From Fimbriimonadia bacterium (GTDB taxonomy: Bacteria > Armatimonadota > Fimbriimonadia > Fimbriimonadales > GBS-DC), in the NCBI GenBank assembly GCA_026129765.1, contig JAHCHP010000002.1:62001-126000 (forward strand): DNA of 64,000 nt, written 5' to 3'. How positions within the stretch are numbered: position 1 is the stretch's first letter; each line of letters begins with the position of its first letter. The notes under the pieces are model-generated. The model ran no database searches and was not told the origin of the DNA. It was given only the letters and a program-made list of their open reading frames with translations. Positions 8,851-18,861 of the stretch are shown in pieces. The position numbers and the translations under genes were made by a program.

Positions 8851-10068
8851 TTACTCGACGATGTCGGTGACCACGCCTGCGCCGACTGTGCGTCCACCTT
8901 CGCGCACCGCAAAACGCAAGCCCTGCTCAATTGCTACCGGCATAATCAACTTGCCTTCCATGTTGATGTTGTCGCCCGGCATCACCATCTCCACACCCGC
9001 CGGCAACAAAATCTCGCCCGTCACGTCCGTGGTGCGGAAGTAGAACTGCGGACGATACCCCGTCACAAACGGCGTATGACGACCGCCTTCTTCCTTCGTC
9101 AACACATACACCTCGGCTTTGAAATGCTTGTGAGGCTTGATCGAACCCGGCTTGGAGATGACCATCCCCCGCTCAATGTCCTTGCGATCCACCCCGCGCA
9201 GCAACAGACCCGCATTGTCGCCCGCCGTCGCCTCATCCAGCAACTTGCGGAACATCTCAATCCCGGTCACCACCGTCTTGCGCGATGCGTCCGCCAAGCC
9301 CACGATCTCCACTTCCTCGCCTTGCTTCAGCACGCCCCGCTCCACACGACCCGTCGCTACCGTACCACGACCCGTGATGGTGAAGACATCTTCCACCGCC
9401 ATCAGGAAGGGGCGATCCAACTCGCGCGCGGGCAGCGGAATGTAGGTGTCCACTGCATTCATCAAATCCCAAATCGCCTTGATCCATTGATTGGAGGTGT
9501 TGCTCGTCCAATCCTCGCTGTCGGCGGCTTCAATCACTTTCAGAGCGGACCCGCGAATGATCGGAATGTCATCGCCGGGGAACCCGTACTTGCTCAGCAA
9601 CTCGCGCACTTCCAACTCGACCAAGTCCAGCAATTCGGGGTCATCCACCATATCGCATTTGTTCATAAAGACCACCAACGCCGGGACGTTCACCTGACGC
9701 GCCAGCAGGATATGCTCGCGGGTCTGGGGCATCGGACCATCGGTCGCGGCGACCACCAAAATCGCGCCATCCATCTGCGCCGCGCCGGTGATCATGTTCT
9801 TGATATAGTCGGCGTGTCCCGGGCAGTCGACGTGCGCATAGTGGCGGGTATCGGTCTGATACTCGGCGTGATAAATGTTGATCGTCACGCCGCGCTGCCG
9901 CTCTTCCGGCGCGCTGTCGATCTGGTCGTAAGGCTGGTAATGGGCATAGTTGCTCTTGCTGAGGGTGCGCGTGATCGCGGCGGTCAAGCTGGTCTTGCCG
10001 TGATCGACGTGTCCAATCGTGCCGATGTTGACGTGCGGTTTCGTGCGCTCAAATTTCTGTCGTGCCAT
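8851..10068 (-). CDS. tuf: Elongation factor Tu
   Basis: EF-Tu delivers aminoacyl-tRNA to the ribosome. The 405-aa protein has G1 GHVDHGKT, G3 DCPGHADY, G4 NKCD, and SAL in place of G5, followed by two beta-barrel domains ([50 protein letters not shown]). A short insertion sits in the late G domain (about [14 protein letters not shown]). It is the only tuf in the window and sits between fusA and rpsJ. Confidence 0.98.
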   Translation of the reverse strand: MARQKFERTKPHVNIGTIGHVDHGKTSLTAAITRTLSKSNYAHYQPYDQIDSAPEERQRGVTINIYHAEYQTDTRHYAHVDCPGHADYIKNMITGAAQMDGAILVVAATDGPMPQTREHILLARQVNVPALVVFMNKCDMVDDPELLDLVELEVRELLSKYGFPGDDIPIIRGSALKVIEAADSEDWTSNTSNQWIKAIWDLMNAVDTYIPLPARELDRPFLMAVEDVFTITGRGTVATGRVERGVLKQGEEVEIVGLADASRKTVVTGIEMFRKLLDEATAGDNAGLLLRGVDRKDIERGMVISKPGSIKPHKHFKAEVYVLTKEEGGRHTPFVTGYRPQFYFRTTDVTGEILLPAGVEMVMPGDNINMEGKLIMPVAIEQGLRFAVREGGRTVGAGVVTDIVE

Positions 10069-10082
10069 TGTGTCCTCCGTAA

Positions 10083-12179
10083 TTAACGCTTAGCGGGCTG
10101 CAATGCCGCTTTCTTTTCAATCACTTCCTGTGAAACATGCGCCGGCGCGTCTTCGTAATGCGAGGGGTGCATGCTGTAGGTTGCGCGCCCTTGGGTCAAT
10201 GAGCGCAAGGTCGTTGCGTAGCCGAACATCTCTGCCAGCGGCACCATCGCTTTCACGATTTGGGTGCCGTCGTTGCTCGGCTCAATGCCTTCAATTCTCG
10301 CTCGGCGCGAGTTCAGGTCTCCGATGACATCGCCCACGTGGTTATCGGGAGTGGTGACCTCCAACGCCATATACGGCTCCAGCAGTACCGGCTTCGCGCG
10401 CTGAACCGCCTCTTTGAAGCCGATAGAGCCTGCGATCTTAAAGGCGATTTCGCTGGAGTCCACTTCGTGGAAGGAGCCATCTAACAGGGTCACCGCCACA
10501 TCCACGATAGGATAGCCTGCCAGCACGCCGGTCGTGGCGGCTTCGCGCACGCCTTTTTCAACGGCGGGAACGTATTCGCGGGGAATAGAGCCGCCCACAA
10601 TTTTGTTCGCGAAGGTAATTCCTGCGCCCGGTTCCGCCGGTTCGACCTGCAAGACGCAATGCCCATACTGACCACTACCGCCCGACTGCCGCACAAAGCG
10701 CCCTTCGGCTTTTGCCATTTGGCGGATTGTCTCCTTATACGAAACCTGCGGTCGTCCTTGGTTCGCGCCCACATTGAATTCACGCTGCACGCGGTCCATG
10801 ATGATTTCCAAGTGCAGTTCGCCCATCCCAGAGATAATAGTCTGTCCCGTTTCCTGGTCAGTTGAAACGCGGAAAGTCGGGTCTTCTGCGGCTAAACGCA
10901 CGAAAGCATTGGTCATTTTATCTTGGTCAGATTTCGTTTTGGGTTCCACTGCAAGCGAGATAACAGGTTCGGGGAAAACTGGGGGTTCAAGCAGCATGGC
11001 GTCGTTCTCGGTACAAATTGAGTCGCCGGTGGTGGTTTTTTGGAAGCCGATAATGCCCACAATGTCGCCCGCATAGGCTTCTTCCACGTCTTCCCGGCGG
11101 TTGGCATGCATCTGTAAGATACGTCCCACGCGCTCGCGCTCATTTTTCGTGGCATTAAACACAAAGGAGCCTTTGGTCATTTTGCCGGAATAGAGCCGGA
11201 CATAGGTCAATTTACCCACATAGGGGTCATTTTGAATTTTGAAAGCGAGGGCGCAAAGGGGTTCTGAGTCGCTGGGCTGTCGGATGATGGGGTCGTGCGA
11301 ATCGGGGTCGATACCTTCAATCGCGCCTTTATCGATGGGCGATGGCAGGTAATCTATCACCGCATCCAGCAATGTTTGAACGCCCTTGTTTTTGTAGGAC
11401 GAGCCGCACAGTACCGGCACGATCTTAAACTCCAGCGTGCCTTTTCGGAGAGCGGCTTGTATTTCTTCTTTGGTAATCGCGCCGCCTTCCAGATATTTCT
11501 CCATCAACGAGTCGTCCACTTCCGAGACCGATTCAAGCAGTTTCTCGCGATATTCCGCCACGACATCATTCATATCTGCCGGAATTTCGCGCGTCTCGAT
11601 TTCCGCGCCCTTGTCATCCAACCAGAAAGTCGCATTCATTTCCAGCAGGTCGACCACGCCTTTGAAGTCTGATTCTTGACCGATGGGGAGTTGGATGGGG
11701 ACTGCATTGGAACCTAAACGTTCTCGCATTCGCTCTACCACTCGGTAGAAGTCCGCGCCCATGCGGTCCATTTTGTTGATGTAGGCAATTCGAGGAACTT
11801 TGTATCGATTGGCTTGTCGCCAGACCGTTTCAGATTGAGGTTGCACACCGCCGACCGCGCAGAAGATCGCGATGGCGCCATCCAGCACGCGCATCGAACG
11901 CTCTACCTCGACCGTGAAGTCAACGTGTCCGGGCGTATCGATGATATTGATCTGATGATCTTGCCAGAAGCAGACGGTCGCCGCGGAGGTGATGGTGATA
12001 CCGCGTTCCTGCTCCTGCTCCATCCAGTCCATGGTGGCTGAGCCTTCGTGCACTTCCCCGATCCGGTGGATGCGTCCCGTATAGAACAGTATCCGTTCGG
12101 TGGTGGTGGTCTTCCCCGCGTCGATGTGCGCGGCGATTCCAATATTGCGCGTTTTCTCTAAAGGATGATTACGAGCCAT
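10083..12179 (-). CDS. fusA: Elongation factor G
   Basis: EF-G drives translocation. The 698-aa protein is full length with G1 [20 protein letters not shown]3 [21 protein letters not shown] as G4, and C-terminal domains including [21 protein letters not shown] and RRARIEGIE. It lies in the canonical rpsL-rpsG-fusA-tuf order, so it is the housekeeping copy. The gene at window position 1 is a paralog. Confidence 0.98.
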   Translation of the reverse strand: MARNHPLEKTRNIGIAAHIDAGKTTTTERILFYTGRIHRIGEVHEGSATMDWMEQEQERGITITSAATVCFWQDHQINIIDTPGHVDFTVEVERSMRVLDGAIAIFCAVGGVQPQSETVWRQANRYKVPRIAYINKMDRMGADFYRVVERMRERLGSNAVPIQLPIGQESDFKGVVDLLEMNATFWLDDKGAEIETREIPADMNDVVAEYREKLLESVSEVDDSLMEKYLEGGAITKEEIQAALRKGTLEFKIVPVLCGSSYKNKGVQTLLDAVIDYLPSPIDKGAIEGIDPDSHDPIIRQPSDSEPLCALAFKIQNDPYVGKLTYVRLYSGKMTKGSFVFNATKNERERVGRILQMHANRREDVEEAYAGDIVGIIGFQKTTTGDSICTENDAMLLEPPVFPEPVISLAVEPKTKSDQDKMTNAFVRLAAEDPTFRVSTDQETGQTIISGMGELHLEIIMDRVQREFNVGANQGRPQVSYKETIRQMAKAEGRFVRQSGGSGQYGHCVLQVEPAEPGAGITFANKIVGGSIPREYVPAVEKGVREAATTGVLAGYPIVDVAVTLLDGSFHEVDSSEIAFKIAGSIGFKEAVQRAKPVLLEPYMALEVTTPDNHVGDVIGDLNSRRARIEGIEPSNDGTQIVKAMVPLAEMFGYATTLRSLTQGRATYSMHPSHYEDAPAHVSQEVIEKKAALQPAKR

Positions 12180-12206
12180 GATTGCGTTCCTCCTGCCTTG
12201 CCCTGA

Positions 12207-12680
12207 TTACCAACGATAATGGGCAAAAGCGCGGTTCGCCTCCGCCATGCGGTGGGTATCCTCGCGCTTTTTATAGGCGCCTCCAGTTTTGTTATATGCG
12301 TCCAGCAGTTCTTGTGCCAGTCGTTGATCGGCAGTGCGTCCCGTTTTCTTTCGCTGCACCGCGCTGACAAGCCAGCGAATCGCCAAAGCGCGACGCCGGT
12401 TTGCCGAAACTTCCATTGGAACCTGATAGGTCTGTCCTCCCACGCGGCGAGGTCGAACCTCCACTTGGGGCGAGACATTGCTGATCGCAGTCTCGAACGC
12501 TTCCAGACCCGGTTTCTCTGTCTTCTCTTCTAATGTTTTGATTGCCCGATAAACAATTTGTTCAGCGACTGCCTTTTTGCCGTCTTTCATCAAGCGGTTG
12601 ACAAATCGCGTCACCAATTCGCTGTCAAAGACTGGGTCCGGCAGCACTTTTCTTTTAGGCACAGCACCTTTTCTTGGCAT
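12207..12680 (-). CDS. rpsG: 30S ribosomal protein S7
   Basis: S7 nucleates assembly of the 30S head. The 157-aa sequence [60 protein letters not shown] and [21 protein letters not shown] is standard. A 14-bp spacer separates it from rpsL. Confidence 0.98.
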   Translation of the reverse strand: MPRKGAVPKRKVLPDPVFDSELVTRFVNRLMKDGKKAVAEQIVYRAIKTLEEKTEKPGLEAFETAISNVSPQVEVRPRRVGGQTYQVPMEVSANRRRALAIRWLVSAVQRKKTGRTADQRLAQELLDAYNKTGGAYKKREDTHRMAEANRAFAHYRW

Positions 12681-12694
12681 ACGTGTTTTCCCTC

Positions 12695-13105
12695 TTAGCT
12701 CTTCGCCGCTTTCGGTCGCTTGGAACCGTATTTGGAGCGACCTTGCATGCGTCGATCCTGATTTCGCGTGGTCGTCTGGTTCTCAACCCCGGTACAGTCC
12801 AGCGTGCCGCGCACAATATGGTATCGCACGCCCGGCAGATCTTTCACACGCCCTCCCCGGACCATCACGACCGAGTGTTCTTGTAGGTTGTGACCGATAC
12901 CCGGAATGTAGGCGGTGACCTCCACGCCATTGACCAAACGCACACGCGCCACCTTCCGAAGCGCCGAGTTGGGCTTCTTGGGCGTCATGGTGCGCACAAT
13001 GGTGCAGACCCCGCGCTTCTGAGGGTTCGATTTCAGAGCCGGCGATTTTGACTTTTGGGGCTTCGGTTTGCGCCCCTTGCGAATCAGTTGATTAATAGTT
13101 GCCAT
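12695..13105 (-). CDS. rpsL: 30S ribosomal protein S12
   Basis: S12 lies at the decoding site. The 136-aa product has [10 protein letters not shown], the [20 protein letters not shown] loop (positions 41-60) and [17 protein letters not shown] (84-100). Both segments in which streptomycin-resistance substitutions occur carry the wild-type lysines. It is the first gene of the long ribosomal operon, preceded by an unusually long leader. Confidence 0.98.
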   Translation of the reverse strand: MATINQLIRKGRKPKPQKSKSPALKSNPQKRGVCTIVRTMTPKKPNSALRKVARVRLVNGVEVTAYIPGIGHNLQEHSVVMVRGGRVKDLPGVRYHIVRGTLDCTGVENQTTTRNQDRRMQGRSKYGSKRPKAAKS

Positions 13106-13386
13106 TCAAGCCTCCTGAATGTTTGCGTCTTTGCGCTTAGATGCCCTTACACACCAAAAAAGCCTCGCCACCACGGTGGAGAGGCTGTCGATTTCGCCCT
13201 CGATGCAGTTTTCAAATTGTATTAAACTGACGAGTTTATCTTTCTCACGAAGAGACGCTCTATGAGCGCGCTTCTACCTCCTACCACGATGGGTGTATGC
13301 GGACCAGTAATGTATGGGATTAGGGTCATTTCAGGTTAACCCCTCAACCTGTTGATTGCTAAAAAAGCAGTCGCTCGGTTGACCAG
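13106..13386 (-). promoter_or_regulatory. Long 5' leader of the str-S10 operon
   Basis: About 280 nt separate the inferred transcription start (near 13386) from the rpsL ATG. The stretch holds no convincing gene on either strand. It contains a perfect 6-bp inverted repeat at 13332-13351 (CAGGTT, 8-nt loop, AACCTG) and a terminator-like hairpin at 13156-13186. This layout suggests attenuation or protein-binding control of the entire operon. The regulator is not evident. Confidence 0.55.
13156..13186 (-). terminator. Intrinsic terminator-like hairpin in the rpsL leader
   Basis: On the minus strand AGCCTC pairs with GAGGCT (13161-13166 with 13181-13186), with CCAC/GTGG stacked inside. Six T follow (13161-13156). 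No minus-strand gene ends upstream, because the next gene is divergent, so the structure can only act on the leader transcript of the ribosomal operon. Confidence 0.7.
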
Positions 13387-13392
13387 CGATAT

Positions 13393-13422
13393 ATTATGAA
13401 CGATGAAAGGGCGATTTGTCAA
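13393..13422 (-). promoter_or_regulatory. Sigma-70 type promoter of the ribosomal operon
   Basis: On the minus strand a perfect -35 TTGACA (13417-13422) and a CATAAT -10 (13393-13398) are separated by 18 bp. This is the best promoter match in the window and points at rpsL, 287 bp away. Confidence 0.75.
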
Positions 13423-13547
13423 GACCTGCAAGGGAAATTTTCGAGATTTGGGTCTTGTTTTGCAAAAATGTCGCTCGATTCGCGGTTTAGGGGTTGACAT
13501 GGTAGGAAAAGCGCGCTTTGGAACGAAATTGGATTATCGCAAATGCG

Positions 13548-14504
13548 ATGCCTTATTTAATTGTCAATTCGGGAGCGGGCAGCGGCAAGGCAGGGCGGTG
13601 GTTGGAACGATACCAGTCCCTGATTGAGCCGGGCTGGGAGAGACTGACATCGCGGTCCTTTGAAGAAGGAGCCGCGTTGGCGGAACGCGCTTTTTCGCAG
13701 AATCCAGACTCCACATGTGTGGCGGTTGGGGGCGACGGTTCGTTGAGCAGCGTTGTGGCTGGGTTCCTGCGCGCCTCTCCTCCGGGCAGCGCGCGGGGAA
13801 TGGTCGGTTGCCTCCCATTTGGAACCGCGAACGATGTGGCAAAAATCTTGAAACTCCCCTTCAAACCCGAAGAAGCTATCCGAGCCTTGAAGACCCTATC
13901 GCCCCGCCCTTTGGACACGGTCCATCTTGAATTGATGGGACAGCCCGCGCGCTCTTATATCAATATTGTGGGTTTCGGATTTGATGCCCGTGTCACCGTC
14001 GCGACCACGCCCGACCTGAAAAAACGCTGGGGGCATGCCGCCTATTTCGCGGCTATCTTTAAGACTCTCCGTGAGTTTACGCCGATTCGGTTGAAAGGGC
14101 GATTGGGTGACGAATCGTTCGATGAAATGGCGATGTTGGCAGCCATCGCGAATGGACGCTACTACGGGGGCGGCATTCCCATCGCGCCTTTAGCGGAACC
14201 GGACGACGGCTGGCTGGATGTGATTTTGGTGCAGGAAGTGAGCAAAATGGAGTTAGTGAGGCAGTTGCCCAACTTGATGCGGGGCAAGCATCTGTCTCAT
14301 CCCAAAGTGATTATGAAGCGGGTTCGTTCGGTGCTGGCGCAGACGGATCATGTGGAACCGGTGAGCATCGACGGAGAAATCGAACATGCGCGCGAAATCC
14401 GATGCGAGATTCTGCCGGGCAGAGTGCCGTTCGGTGTTCCTGCGCAGAAGGCGGTCGTTCAGATGGGCGCATCCCGGCGCGCGGTCAAGGACAGAGAAGG
14501 ATGA
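13548..14504 (+). CDS. YegS/DagK-family lipid kinase
   Basis: Diacylglycerol kinase-like catalytic fold acting on membrane lipids. The 318-aa protein begins MPYLIVNSGAGSGKAG, has the GGDGSLSSVV nucleotide-binding motif, PFGTANDVAKIL (the family GT-ND motif), and YINIVGFGFDA. A TTG at 13518 would add ten residues and has a possible AGGA upstream; I prefer the ATG at 13548 because family members start at this strand, though no clear SD precedes it. The downstream peptidase overlaps by four bases. The substrate (diacylglycerol, sphingoid base or other) cannot be read from sequence. Confidence 0.85.
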   Translation: MPYLIVNSGAGSGKAGRWLERYQSLIEPGWERLTSRSFEEGAALAERAFSQNPDSTCVAVGGDGSLSSVVAGFLRASPPGSARGMVGCLPFGTANDVAKILKLPFKPEEAIRALKTLSPRPLDTVHLELMGQPARSYINIVGFGFDARVTVATTPDLKKRWGHAAYFAAIFKTLREFTPIRLKGRLGDESFDEMAMLAAIANGRYYGGGIPIAPLAEPDDGWLDVILVQEVSKMELVRQLPNLMRGKHLSHPKVIMKRVRSVLAQTDHVEPVSIDGEIEHAREIRCEILPGRVPFGVPAQKAVVQMGASRRAVKDREG

Positions 14505-15532
14505 AAACAGCCCCCCTGGAGCTCATTCGTTCCTTAGTGGCGATCCCCGCTCCGCCCGGACAAGAAGAGCAGGCGCGGGCTTTTGTTCAGGTTCAGGCAG
14601 ACGCGCTGGGTTTTCAAACGCAAGTCGACCCCAAAGGCAACCTGTTGATTCACTCTCATCCGTTAGCGCAGCCTAAAATCATCGTCACAGCGCATTTGGA
14701 TGAAATCGCCCTGATGGTGAGCCAGATCGCGCTGGATGGAGCGATCAAGGTAACGAGTTTGGGAGGCGCGCACGCCTGGAAATGGGGCGAGCAGCCAGTT
14801 GAGATATTGACCCGCGAAGAGAGCGTTCCCGGCGTGATAGGGTTCGGCTCAATTCATACCGAAGCGGAAATCTCCATTCGTGAGCGCGTGAAGTCCGGAC
14901 TGCTGACATGGGATATGGCGAAGGTATTCACAGGATTAAGCTCAATGGAACTTTCAGCAAAAGGCATCCGGGTGGGTTCCAGGGTCGTCTTGGCGCGGGA
15001 ACGGCGAACGATTTGGCAGATGGGAGAGTATGTTGCCGCCTATTTTCTGGATGACCGCGCCCTGTTAGCAGTGATGTTGATGGCTCTTCAAAGGCTGGGA
15101 ACTCTCCCGCCCGATGTGCTGTTTGCCGCGACGGTGTCGGAAGAGGTCGGCGGTCAAGGCGCGAATTATCTATTTCAGCGTTATCATCCCGATATCTGTA
15201 TTGCTTTGGAGATCGGTCCCATCGCGCCAGACAACGACGTGGAGTTGAACGAGATTCCGACCATCTGGGTAAAAGACTCTTACGCCAGCGCGAATGCCGT
15301 CGATTTGGAGCAGGTCGATGAGATCGGTAAAGCATTAGGGTTTGATCTCCAATACCAAGCCTTGTCGCGTGGAGGTTCGGATGCGAGTTGCGCAGCGCAT
15401 AACGGTTTAGTCGCGAAACCCATCACCATTAGCATCCCTGTCGACAACTCGCATGGATTGGAGATTATGCACCAAAACGCGCCTGAACAGCTAACCCGTC
15501 TTCTGGTCGAGTTGTTGAACAGGCTCGCCTAA
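14501..15532 (+). CDS. M42-family metallopeptidase (glutamyl aminopeptidase/endoglucanase M type)
   Basis: The 343-aa product has M42 metal-ligand segments in order: TAHLDEIALM (His65, Asp67), FLDDRALLAV, SEEVGGQGA (general base and ligand) and GGSDAS, with a late histidine in VDNSHGLEIMH. M42 enzymes are dinuclear cytosolic aminopeptidases that form large shells. ATG at 14501 overlaps the lipid kinase stop (ATGA), so the two are translationally coupled. Its 3' end overlaps the convergent ankyrin gene by 42 bp. Confidence 0.88.
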   Translation: MKTAPLELIRSLVAIPAPPGQEEQARAFVQVQADALGFQTQVDPKGNLLIHSHPLAQPKIIVTAHLDEIALMVSQIALDGAIKVTSLGGAHAWKWGEQPVEILTREESVPGVIGFGSIHTEAEISIRERVKSGLLTWDMAKVFTGLSSMELSAKGIRVGSRVVLARERRTIWQMGEYVAAYFLDDRALLAVMLMALQRLGTLPPDVLFAATVSEEVGGQGANYLFQRYHPDICIALEIGPIAPDNDVELNEIPTIWVKDSYASANAVDLEQVDEIGKALGFDLQYQALSRGGSDASCAAHNGLVAKPITISIPVDNSHGLEIMHQNAPEQLTRLLVELLNRLA

Positions 15533-16228
15533 CAGATAGGTTTCCATCCCCTTCCGATCCGCGCGAACAACATGAGAATCATAACAAAGCAAATGAAGAA
15601 TCGGCGCGGGTCTCAGGTGCCAGCTTGCCCAACTGAGAGGGGTATCGCCACTCATATCTTTTGCCTGCAAGGAGGCTCCCGCCTCAATCAGCCACCGGAT
15701 CACTTCCTCACTGCCAAAGGCTGCCGCGCGATGGAGAGGCGTTTCGCCTTTCGTTCTGCTGTCACGCATAAAGCTGCCGGTCTCAACGCCCGGAAGGGTG
15801 GGGCGATTGGGGTCTGCGCCATAATCGAGAAGCACCCGCGCGCAAAGAAAGCAACCGGGGCGCGTCGTTGCGCAGAGCGAGGCATGCAGAGGTGTTTCTC
15901 CGGTATCCGGGTCTCTATCGTTCGCGTCTGCGCCCTGCTCCAACAAAAATTCGCACAATTGCCAATGTCCATGAAACGCGGCTCCGATGAGACCAAAGTT
16001 CTCGCCCAGCGATTGAAGCGTTTCGCCATGATCCAGTAAATAACGAATTGCGCTGACATCACCATAGTAAGCGCACCACTGGATTAAGGAGACGCCCGTA
16101 TGATCGCTCATTGTTGCAGGATTGCCTGCTGCCACGAGATCAAACACAAGATCGGTTCGCCCGTTTGCTATCTTTTCTAATTGCGAAAGGTTGCTTGAAT
16201 TCAGCGGGATTCTTTGAGAGCTTGACAT
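15491..16228 (-). CDS. Ankyrin repeat protein
   Basis: A 245-aa protein with four to five ankyrin units: GVSLIQWCAYYGDVSAIRYL, a GLIGAAFHGHWQLCEFLLEQ unit, GETPLHASLCATTR, GETPLHRAAAFGSEEVIRWL and GDTPLSWASWHL. No signal peptide or membrane helix is seen, so it is probably a cytosolic protein-binding scaffold. The start at 16228 (MSSSQRIPLN) lies downstream of the upstream gene's stop and has AGAGG before it; a longer form to 16282 is possible. The partner is unknown. Confidence 0.8.
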   Translation of the reverse strand: MSSSQRIPLNSSNLSQLEKIANGRTDLVFDLVAAGNPATMSDHTGVSLIQWCAYYGDVSAIRYLLDHGETLQSLGENFGLIGAAFHGHWQLCEFLLEQGADANDRDPDTGETPLHASLCATTRPGCFLCARVLLDYGADPNRPTLPGVETGSFMRDSRTKGETPLHRAAAFGSEEVIRWLIEAGASLQAKDMSGDTPLSWASWHLRPAPILHLLCYDSHVVRADRKGMETYLLGEPVQQLDQKTG

Positions 16229-16254
16229 GGCGAGATTATACCTCTTCCGACCTT

Positions 16255-17307
16255 TCAATGCCATTCGCGCCATGCTTTCCACAGTGTGTAAGGAAGGCGC
16301 ATTCCATAATAGCCTGCCAACCCCACACTCGCCTTCCAGACGCGCCCGGTGACGGGGCGGGCAGACACAGGCTCCAGCGCGCCATGCCGGTAGGCATTGT
16401 CCAATGCGCGGTAAGCCGGCTCAATCCCATGCGTTTCCACCCATTCCCTTAATTCATCAGAGGCGGTTCTTTTCAGCAGTTCCTCCGGCATCGGCACAAA
16501 CTCGCGCATTTCATGATACAACGCCTGCAGGTCGGGCGTATAGCCTTGTTCGCATGCCTGCTGGCGCAGTTCCGCGTAGCGCGCATAATCCAGCGGGTAA
16601 AGACATGGCAAAGAGACGATGGTTTGGGCTGCCACCACCAAATGACGCAGACGTTCCAAATCCCAGACCGGGTCCAAGGCGCGAATCTCCACCGTTTTGA
16701 GACGCCGGGCAAGGATAAGGTCTTGAAAACGATAAGCAGGGTCCTCGCGCAAGGGACCAATCGCAAACGAGCAAGCCACCCGGTAAGAAGGACCGAAATA
16801 GCGTCCTGCTCGAAACGGGGAGGATGCCGACGCGAGGATCAGCAGCGGTAGAAAGTAGGCTAAATTTTGATAGGCGCGCTGCTGGTGCGATTCTGCCACT
16901 TCCAGATGGAGATGAAGCCCCGCGGTATTGGTCGGCGCGTCCAAATCGAACAAATGTCCTACCGGCACGATGAACGCGCTGCCCACCGCCTGGATCAAAT
17001 CGCGCCTGCGCTGCTGCAAATCATCCATGAGCGCGCTGGGATCGGGCTGGGGCGCTGTCGCGATCTCGATACTGCTCATCAGCCCTTGCTTCATGTCGCT
17101 CCCCCTGGCAAAATTGGAAGCGGAATGTCGATAGTAATGGCGCGGGTTCTTCAGCAACAGTTTGAATAGATAATAGAGCGAAGCGAGCGACGGTCGCAGA
17201 GGCTCCGTGACGAACACCTCTTCCTCTAATCCCAACTGCCGTGCCGAACATTCCAGCGCATCCGCTTTCGAACTTTGGAACGACATCGCCGCTTCCCGCG
17301 TACTCAT
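16255..17307 (-). CDS. GCS2-type carboxylate-amine ligase
   Basis: The 350-aa protein resembles the glutamate-cysteine ligase family 2 (YbdK-like): GLEEEVFVTEP near residue 26 matches the family ATP/Mg motif GxEEE, TAGLHLHLEV matches the GLHVHV strand, and KTVEIRALD matches the TVEIR motif. Such proteins ligate an amino acid to the gamma-carboxylate of glutamate. True gamma-glutamylcysteine synthesis cannot be assumed. It is divergent from trxB, which lies only about 55 bp away, so a thiol-redox link is possible but inferred. Confidence 0.75.
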   Translation of the reverse strand: MSTREAAMSFQSSKADALECSARQLGLEEEVFVTEPLRPSLASLYYLFKLLLKNPRHYYRHSASNFARGSDMKQGLMSSIEIATAPQPDPSALMDDLQQRRRDLIQAVGSAFIVPVGHLFDLDAPTNTAGLHLHLEVAESHQQRAYQNLAYFLPLLILASASSPFRAGRYFGPSYRVACSFAIGPLREDPAYRFQDLILARRLKTVEIRALDPVWDLERLRHLVVAAQTIVSLPCLYPLDYARYAELRQQACEQGYTPDLQALYHEMREFVPMPEELLKRTASDELREWVETHGIEPAYRALDNAYRHGALEPVSARPVTGRVWKASVGLAGYYGMRLPYTLWKAWREWH

Positions 17308-17363
17308 AGGAATAGCATACCTGAAAGAGGTACAATTTATTGGAGGTTATTTTTCTTACCCTT

Positions 17364-18293
17364 ATGATCCAGGATTTAATCATTATTGGCTCCGGTCCCG
17401 CAGGCTATACCGCTGCGCTCTATGCCGCGCGCGCCAATCTAAAACCCCTTTTGTTCGCCGGTTTACAGCCGGGCGGACAGTTGATGATTACCACCGATGT
17501 TGAAAACTATCCCGGCTTTCCCGAAGGCATCATGGGACCGGAAATGATGGAGCTTTTCCGCAAGCAGGCAGAGCGTTTCGGCACAGAGGTCGCCTACGAA
17601 CATATTCACAAAGTCGATTTTAGCCAGCGACCTTTTACGCTTTATACCGACTCGGGCAACCAGTATCAAGCCAAATCGGTGATTGTCGCGACGGGCGCGA
17701 CGGCAAAATGGCTCGGATTGGAATCGGAAAAATTGCTTCAGGGCTATGGGGTCTCCGCATGCGCCACGTGCGACGGCTTCTTCTTCCGAGGCAAAGAAGT
17801 CATCGTAGTGGGCGGCGGCGACACAGCGATGGAAGAGGCAACCTATTTAACCATTCATGCGAGCAAGGTTTATGTGGTCCATCGCCGGGACGAACTCCGC
17901 GCCTCGAAAATCATGCAGGAGCGCGCTATCAAAAACCCCAAAATCGAATTTATCTGGGACTCGGTCATTACCGACATTCATGACCCTGCCGAAAAGAAAG
18001 TAACTGCCGTAACACTTCAAAACCTCAAAACGAACGAAACGAAACGAATGGCTATCGACGGCGTGTTTATGGGGATCGGGCATAAACCCACCACAGACCT
18101 CTTTCAGGGCATTCTGGATATGGACGAAAACGGCTACCTGAAAGTGTACAATGGAACCTACACGAACATTGAAGGAGTCTTTGCATGCGGCGATGTGACG
18201 GATCATGTCTATCGTCAGGCGGTGACCGCCGCAGGGACCGGTTGCATGGCAGCGATTGATTGCGAACGCTGGTTGGCAGCTCAAGAGCATTAA
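17364..18293 (+). CDS. trxB: Thioredoxin reductase
   Basis: FAD/NADPH disulfide reductase that recharges thioredoxin. The 309-aa protein has the N-terminal FAD motif GSGPAGYTAALYAARA, the redox-active CATC (SACATCDGFFF), the NADPH motif VGGGDTAMEEA and the C-terminal FAD segment GVFACGDVTDHVYRQAVTAAG. Start at 17364 (MIQDLIIIGSG) fits the family. GGAGG lies 17 bases upstream, which is long, so a non-ATG start slightly upstream cannot be excluded. Confidence 0.95.
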   Translation: MIQDLIIIGSGPAGYTAALYAARANLKPLLFAGLQPGGQLMITTDVENYPGFPEGIMGPEMMELFRKQAERFGTEVAYEHIHKVDFSQRPFTLYTDSGNQYQAKSVIVATGATAKWLGLESEKLLQGYGVSACATCDGFFFRGKEVIVVGGGDTAMEEATYLTIHASKVYVVHRRDELRASKIMQERAIKNPKIEFIWDSVITDIHDPAEKKVTAVTLQNLKTNETKRMAIDGVFMGIGHKPTTDLFQGILDMDENGYLKVYNGTYTNIEGVFACGDVTDHVYRQAVTAAGTGCMAAIDCERWLAAQEH

Positions 18294-18321
18294 TACGCAT
18301 CATTCTTTGGAGAACGGAATT

Positions 18322-18858
18322 ATGAAAAACTGGCTCATTGTCTTATTCTCGATAACACTCTTAATAGGCGGCATTTCTCAACAACAGCCCGCGCCTGCGC
18401 CCAAGCCCCCCGCCAAAACGGGGTCGCTCAGCGCGAATGGGAAGTTGGTCTCTTTCTTCTTCCGGGGCGAAGGCACCTTGCAAGTCAAAGGGACGGGCGT
18501 GCTTTTAGTGGCGGATGTGGAAGGAGACTTTCAGGTGTCTGGCTTCAAAGAGTTGAAACAACTCCCCCGCAATGTCACTTTGAAGCCTGCCGCGGCAAAA
18601 CGCATTCGCGTGTTTCAAGGAACCGGCAGCATCACGCTCAAGGGCAAATGTCTTTCGTTCCGCGTCAAAATGACGCCAGGCGAAATGAGTTTCAACGGTA
18701 TCGGCAGTTTTAACATCGACGGCAATGGGAAATACCGCATGGATGGGAAGGAGTTTGACCTGTTCGCGTCCGGTACGCAAACCCTGCTGATTCCGCCGCC
18801 GCCTGCTGCCCAGCCCCCACCCGCGCCTAAACCTGCGGAACCGCATGAGGATCATTAA
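18322..18858 (+). CDS. Secreted protein of unknown function with Pro-rich tail
   Basis: The 178-aa product starts MKNWLIVLFSITLLIGGISQ, a signal peptide, with GGAG nine bases ahead of the ATG. The mature part shows beta-strand-like repeats of alternating Gly and hydrophobic residues (FRGEGTLQVKGTGVLLV, FQGTGSITLKG, FNGIGSFNIDGNGKYRMDG), then a Pro/Ala-rich end closing in His-Glu-Asp-His. I do not recognise the family. The repeat look suggests a small beta-solenoid or sandwich exposed outside the inner membrane. It lies between trxB and an MFS gene and may be cotranscribed with them. Confidence 0.75.
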   Translation: MKNWLIVLFSITLLIGGISQQQPAPAPKPPAKTGSLSANGKLVSFFFRGEGTLQVKGTGVLLVADVEGDFQVSGFKELKQLPRNVTLKPAAAKRIRVFQGTGSITLKGKCLSFRVKMTPGEMSFNGIGSFNIDGNGKYRMDGKEFDLFASGTQTLLIPPPPAAQPPPAPKPAEPHEDH

Positions 18859-18861
18859 TCT

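Noticed and set aside
8842..10086. A 414-codon open frame on the plus strand opposite tuf
   Set aside because: It is the mirror of EF-Tu coding sequence; strong codon bias of tuf keeps the antisense frame open. No SD or family match.
13494..13522. TTGACA at 13494-13499 as promoter of the lipid kinase
   Set aside because: The -35 is perfect but the sequence 17-18 bp downstream (TTTGGA) is not a -10, so it is not listed as a feature.
16255..17307. True glutathione synthesis enzyme beside trxB
   Set aside because: The GCS2/YbdK family has diverse or weak activities, and no glutathione synthetase is nearby.
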